A stretch of 6,475 nt of DNA. It comes from Planctomycetota bacterium (GTDB taxonomy: Bacteria; Planctomycetota; Phycisphaerae; UBA1845). The position numbers and the translations under genes were made by a program. Of the stretch, positions 5,464 through 6,475 are shown in pieces (within the stretch, counting starts at the first letter, position 1; each line of letters opens with the position of its first letter). Where the stretch lies: contig JADFRH010000140.1 in NCBI GenBank assembly GCA_022561415.1, forward strand, positions 1-6,475, given 5' to 3'. Under the pieces are notes generated by a model. The model saw nothing but the letters and a program-made list of their open reading frames with translations. It was not told the origin of the DNA and made no database searches.

Positions 5464-6404
5464 CCTCGGGCGAGTTCGCCGTGCCGACGCTCCGTTGGCT
5501 GGCGCAGAGCGAGCACGAAGTCCCGCTGGTCATCACGCAGCCGTCGCGGCCAAGCGGTCGCGGTCGAAAGGTAACGCCGACGCCGGTTCGCGCGTGGGCC
5601 GACGATCTCGGCCTCGATACGCTCGAGGTCGAGGACATTAACGACTCGGAGATTGTGCGGAACTTACGCGCATGCAACGCTCACGTCGGGCTGGCGATCG
5701 CCTTCGGGCAGATGTTGGGAGGTGACGTACTGAGCGCCTTCGCCGGCGGATGCATCAACCTTCACGCATCGCTGCTTCCCAAATATCGCGGTGCGGCGCC
5801 GATCAACTGGGCGATCGTCAGAGGCGAAGAGCGGACCGGATGCACCGTGTTTCGAATCGTCAAAGAACTGGACGCCGGACCGATTCTGACGTCGCGATGC
5901 ACCGAGATCAAACCCGAGGAGACCGCCGGAGAACTGCACGATCGCCTCGCGGGCATAGGCGTCGACGCCGTCAAAGGTGCGCTGGCGATGTTTGAACACG
6001 GCGCCGTTCCCGACGGGGAGCCGCAACAACACGACGAGGCGACCCTGGCCCGGAAACTCGAGAAATCCGACGGGTACGTCCGGTTCGACCGCAGCCGCGC
6101 ACGCGTCGTGGATCACATTCACGGCATGACACCCTGGCCCGGCGCCACCGCGAAGTACGAATCGAAGGATGGGCGATGGGAAAAGCTCACGCTCGTACGC
6201 GCTCGAGCGGCGGAGAATCCCGCGCCGCCCGAGATCCCACCGGGTGACATCGACGAGCGATGCTATGTCGCGGCGCTGGACGGCTTCGTCGAGATCCTCG
6301 AAGTCAAACCTTCGTCCGGACGCGTAATGCCTTGGCCCGACTACGTCAACGGTCGTCACGTCGCGGCGGGTGACAGGCTCGTGCCACCCAAACCACCCAA
6401 GTAG
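5445..6404 (+). CDS. fmt: Methionyl-tRNA formyltransferase
   Basis: The 319-residue protein transfers a formyl group from 10-formyl-tetrahydrofolate to initiator Met-tRNA, the step that def later reverses on the finished chain. It starts with the Rossmann-like MRIVLLASGEFAVPTL. It has the RGRKVTPTPV loop (39-48), expected to meet the tRNA acceptor end. The catalytic core INLHASLLPKYRGAAPINWA (104-123) carries N105, H107 and the SLLP folate motif (109-112). ELDAGPIL (141-148) supplies D143. The C-terminal OB-like domain spans about 205-319 and includes HGMTPWPGA (226-234). Length is normal for the family (about 315). No key residue is missing. The hairpin after the stop may end the def-fmt transcript. 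Confidence 0.97.
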   Translation: MRIVLLASGEFAVPTLRWLAQSEHEVPLVITQPSRPSGRGRKVTPTPVRAWADDLGLDTLEVEDINDSEIVRNLRACNAHVGLAIAFGQMLGGDVLSAFAGGCINLHASLLPKYRGAAPINWAIVRGEERTGCTVFRIVKELDAGPILTSRCTEIKPEETAGELHDRLAGIGVDAVKGALAMFEHGAVPDGEPQQHDEATLARKLEKSDGYVRFDRSRARVVDHIHGMTPWPGATAKYESKDGRWEKLTLVRARAAENPAPPEIPPGDIDERCYVAALDGFVEILEVKPSSGRVMPWPDYVNGRHVAAGDRLVPPKPPK

Positions 6405-6405
6405 A

Positions 6406-6426
6406 TCGCTAGGTCATAGCGAATTT
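6406..6426. terminator. Weak hairpin after fmt
   Basis: TCGCTA (6406-6411) and TAGCGA (6417-6422) form a perfect 6-base stem with a 5-base loop, followed by ATTT, right after the fmt stop. The stem is short and the T-run has only three bases, so it is at best a weak or rho-assisted terminator. A second small inverted repeat (GGCGA / TCGCC) lies just beyond. Confidence 0.35.
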
Positions 6427-6475
6427 GGCGGCGAGCGGATGATCGCCGGATATGCGTTTGATGCCGTGATCGGGG

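Noticed and set aside
5664..6359. Minus-strand open frame of 231 codons opposite fmt
   Set aside because: It is a shadow of fmt, which is confirmed by motifs over its full length.

Overview
The window looks like chromosomal DNA from a high-G+C planctomycete, possibly of the Phycisphaerae type. This is inferred from three things: a transmembrane Ser/Thr kinase with a planctomycete-style kinase-TM-coiled coil-TPR layout, a planctomycete-type cytosolic TPR protein, and a dispersed palindromic repeat that reads as PLPNGRGSESD when translated. No database search was possible, so the assignment rests on recognition only.

Layout. From the left edge to base 4648 everything real is on the minus strand. 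In transcription order this is a TPR protein (4648-3188), ribosomal protein S20 rpsT (3139-2867), a TlyA/FtsJ-like rRNA methyltransferase without an S4 domain (2753-2025), a 391-base gap, and a Ser/Thr protein kinase (1633 to beyond base 1, 3' end missing). From 4900 rightwards the plus strand carries def (peptide deformylase) and fmt (methionyl-tRNA formyltransferase), which overlap by 19 bases. The last 71 bases hold a weak hairpin and no gene that can be called with confidence.

How the genes fit together. Most of the window is translation housekeeping: Fmt formylates initiator Met-tRNA, Def removes the formyl group from new proteins, S20 is part of the small ribosomal subunit, and the TlyA-like enzyme probably 2'-O-methylates rRNA. 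The TPR protein and the kinase are lineage-typical additions whose substrates and partners cannot be read from sequence.

Most interesting points. (1) The TlyA-like gene seems to have been invaded by dispersed repeats: an in-frame palindromic repeat inside an insertion of about 55 residues, a TGACCCC-type motif at the edge of that insertion, and a second such motif that supplies the stop codon. The catalytic K-D-K-E residues are intact. (2) The def-fmt and TPR genes diverge from what looks like a symmetric bidirectional promoter whose -10 elements overlap and whose spacers are both 16 bases. I see no CRISPR array, defence system, transposase gene, tRNA or rRNA, and nothing that amounts to a wholly new system.
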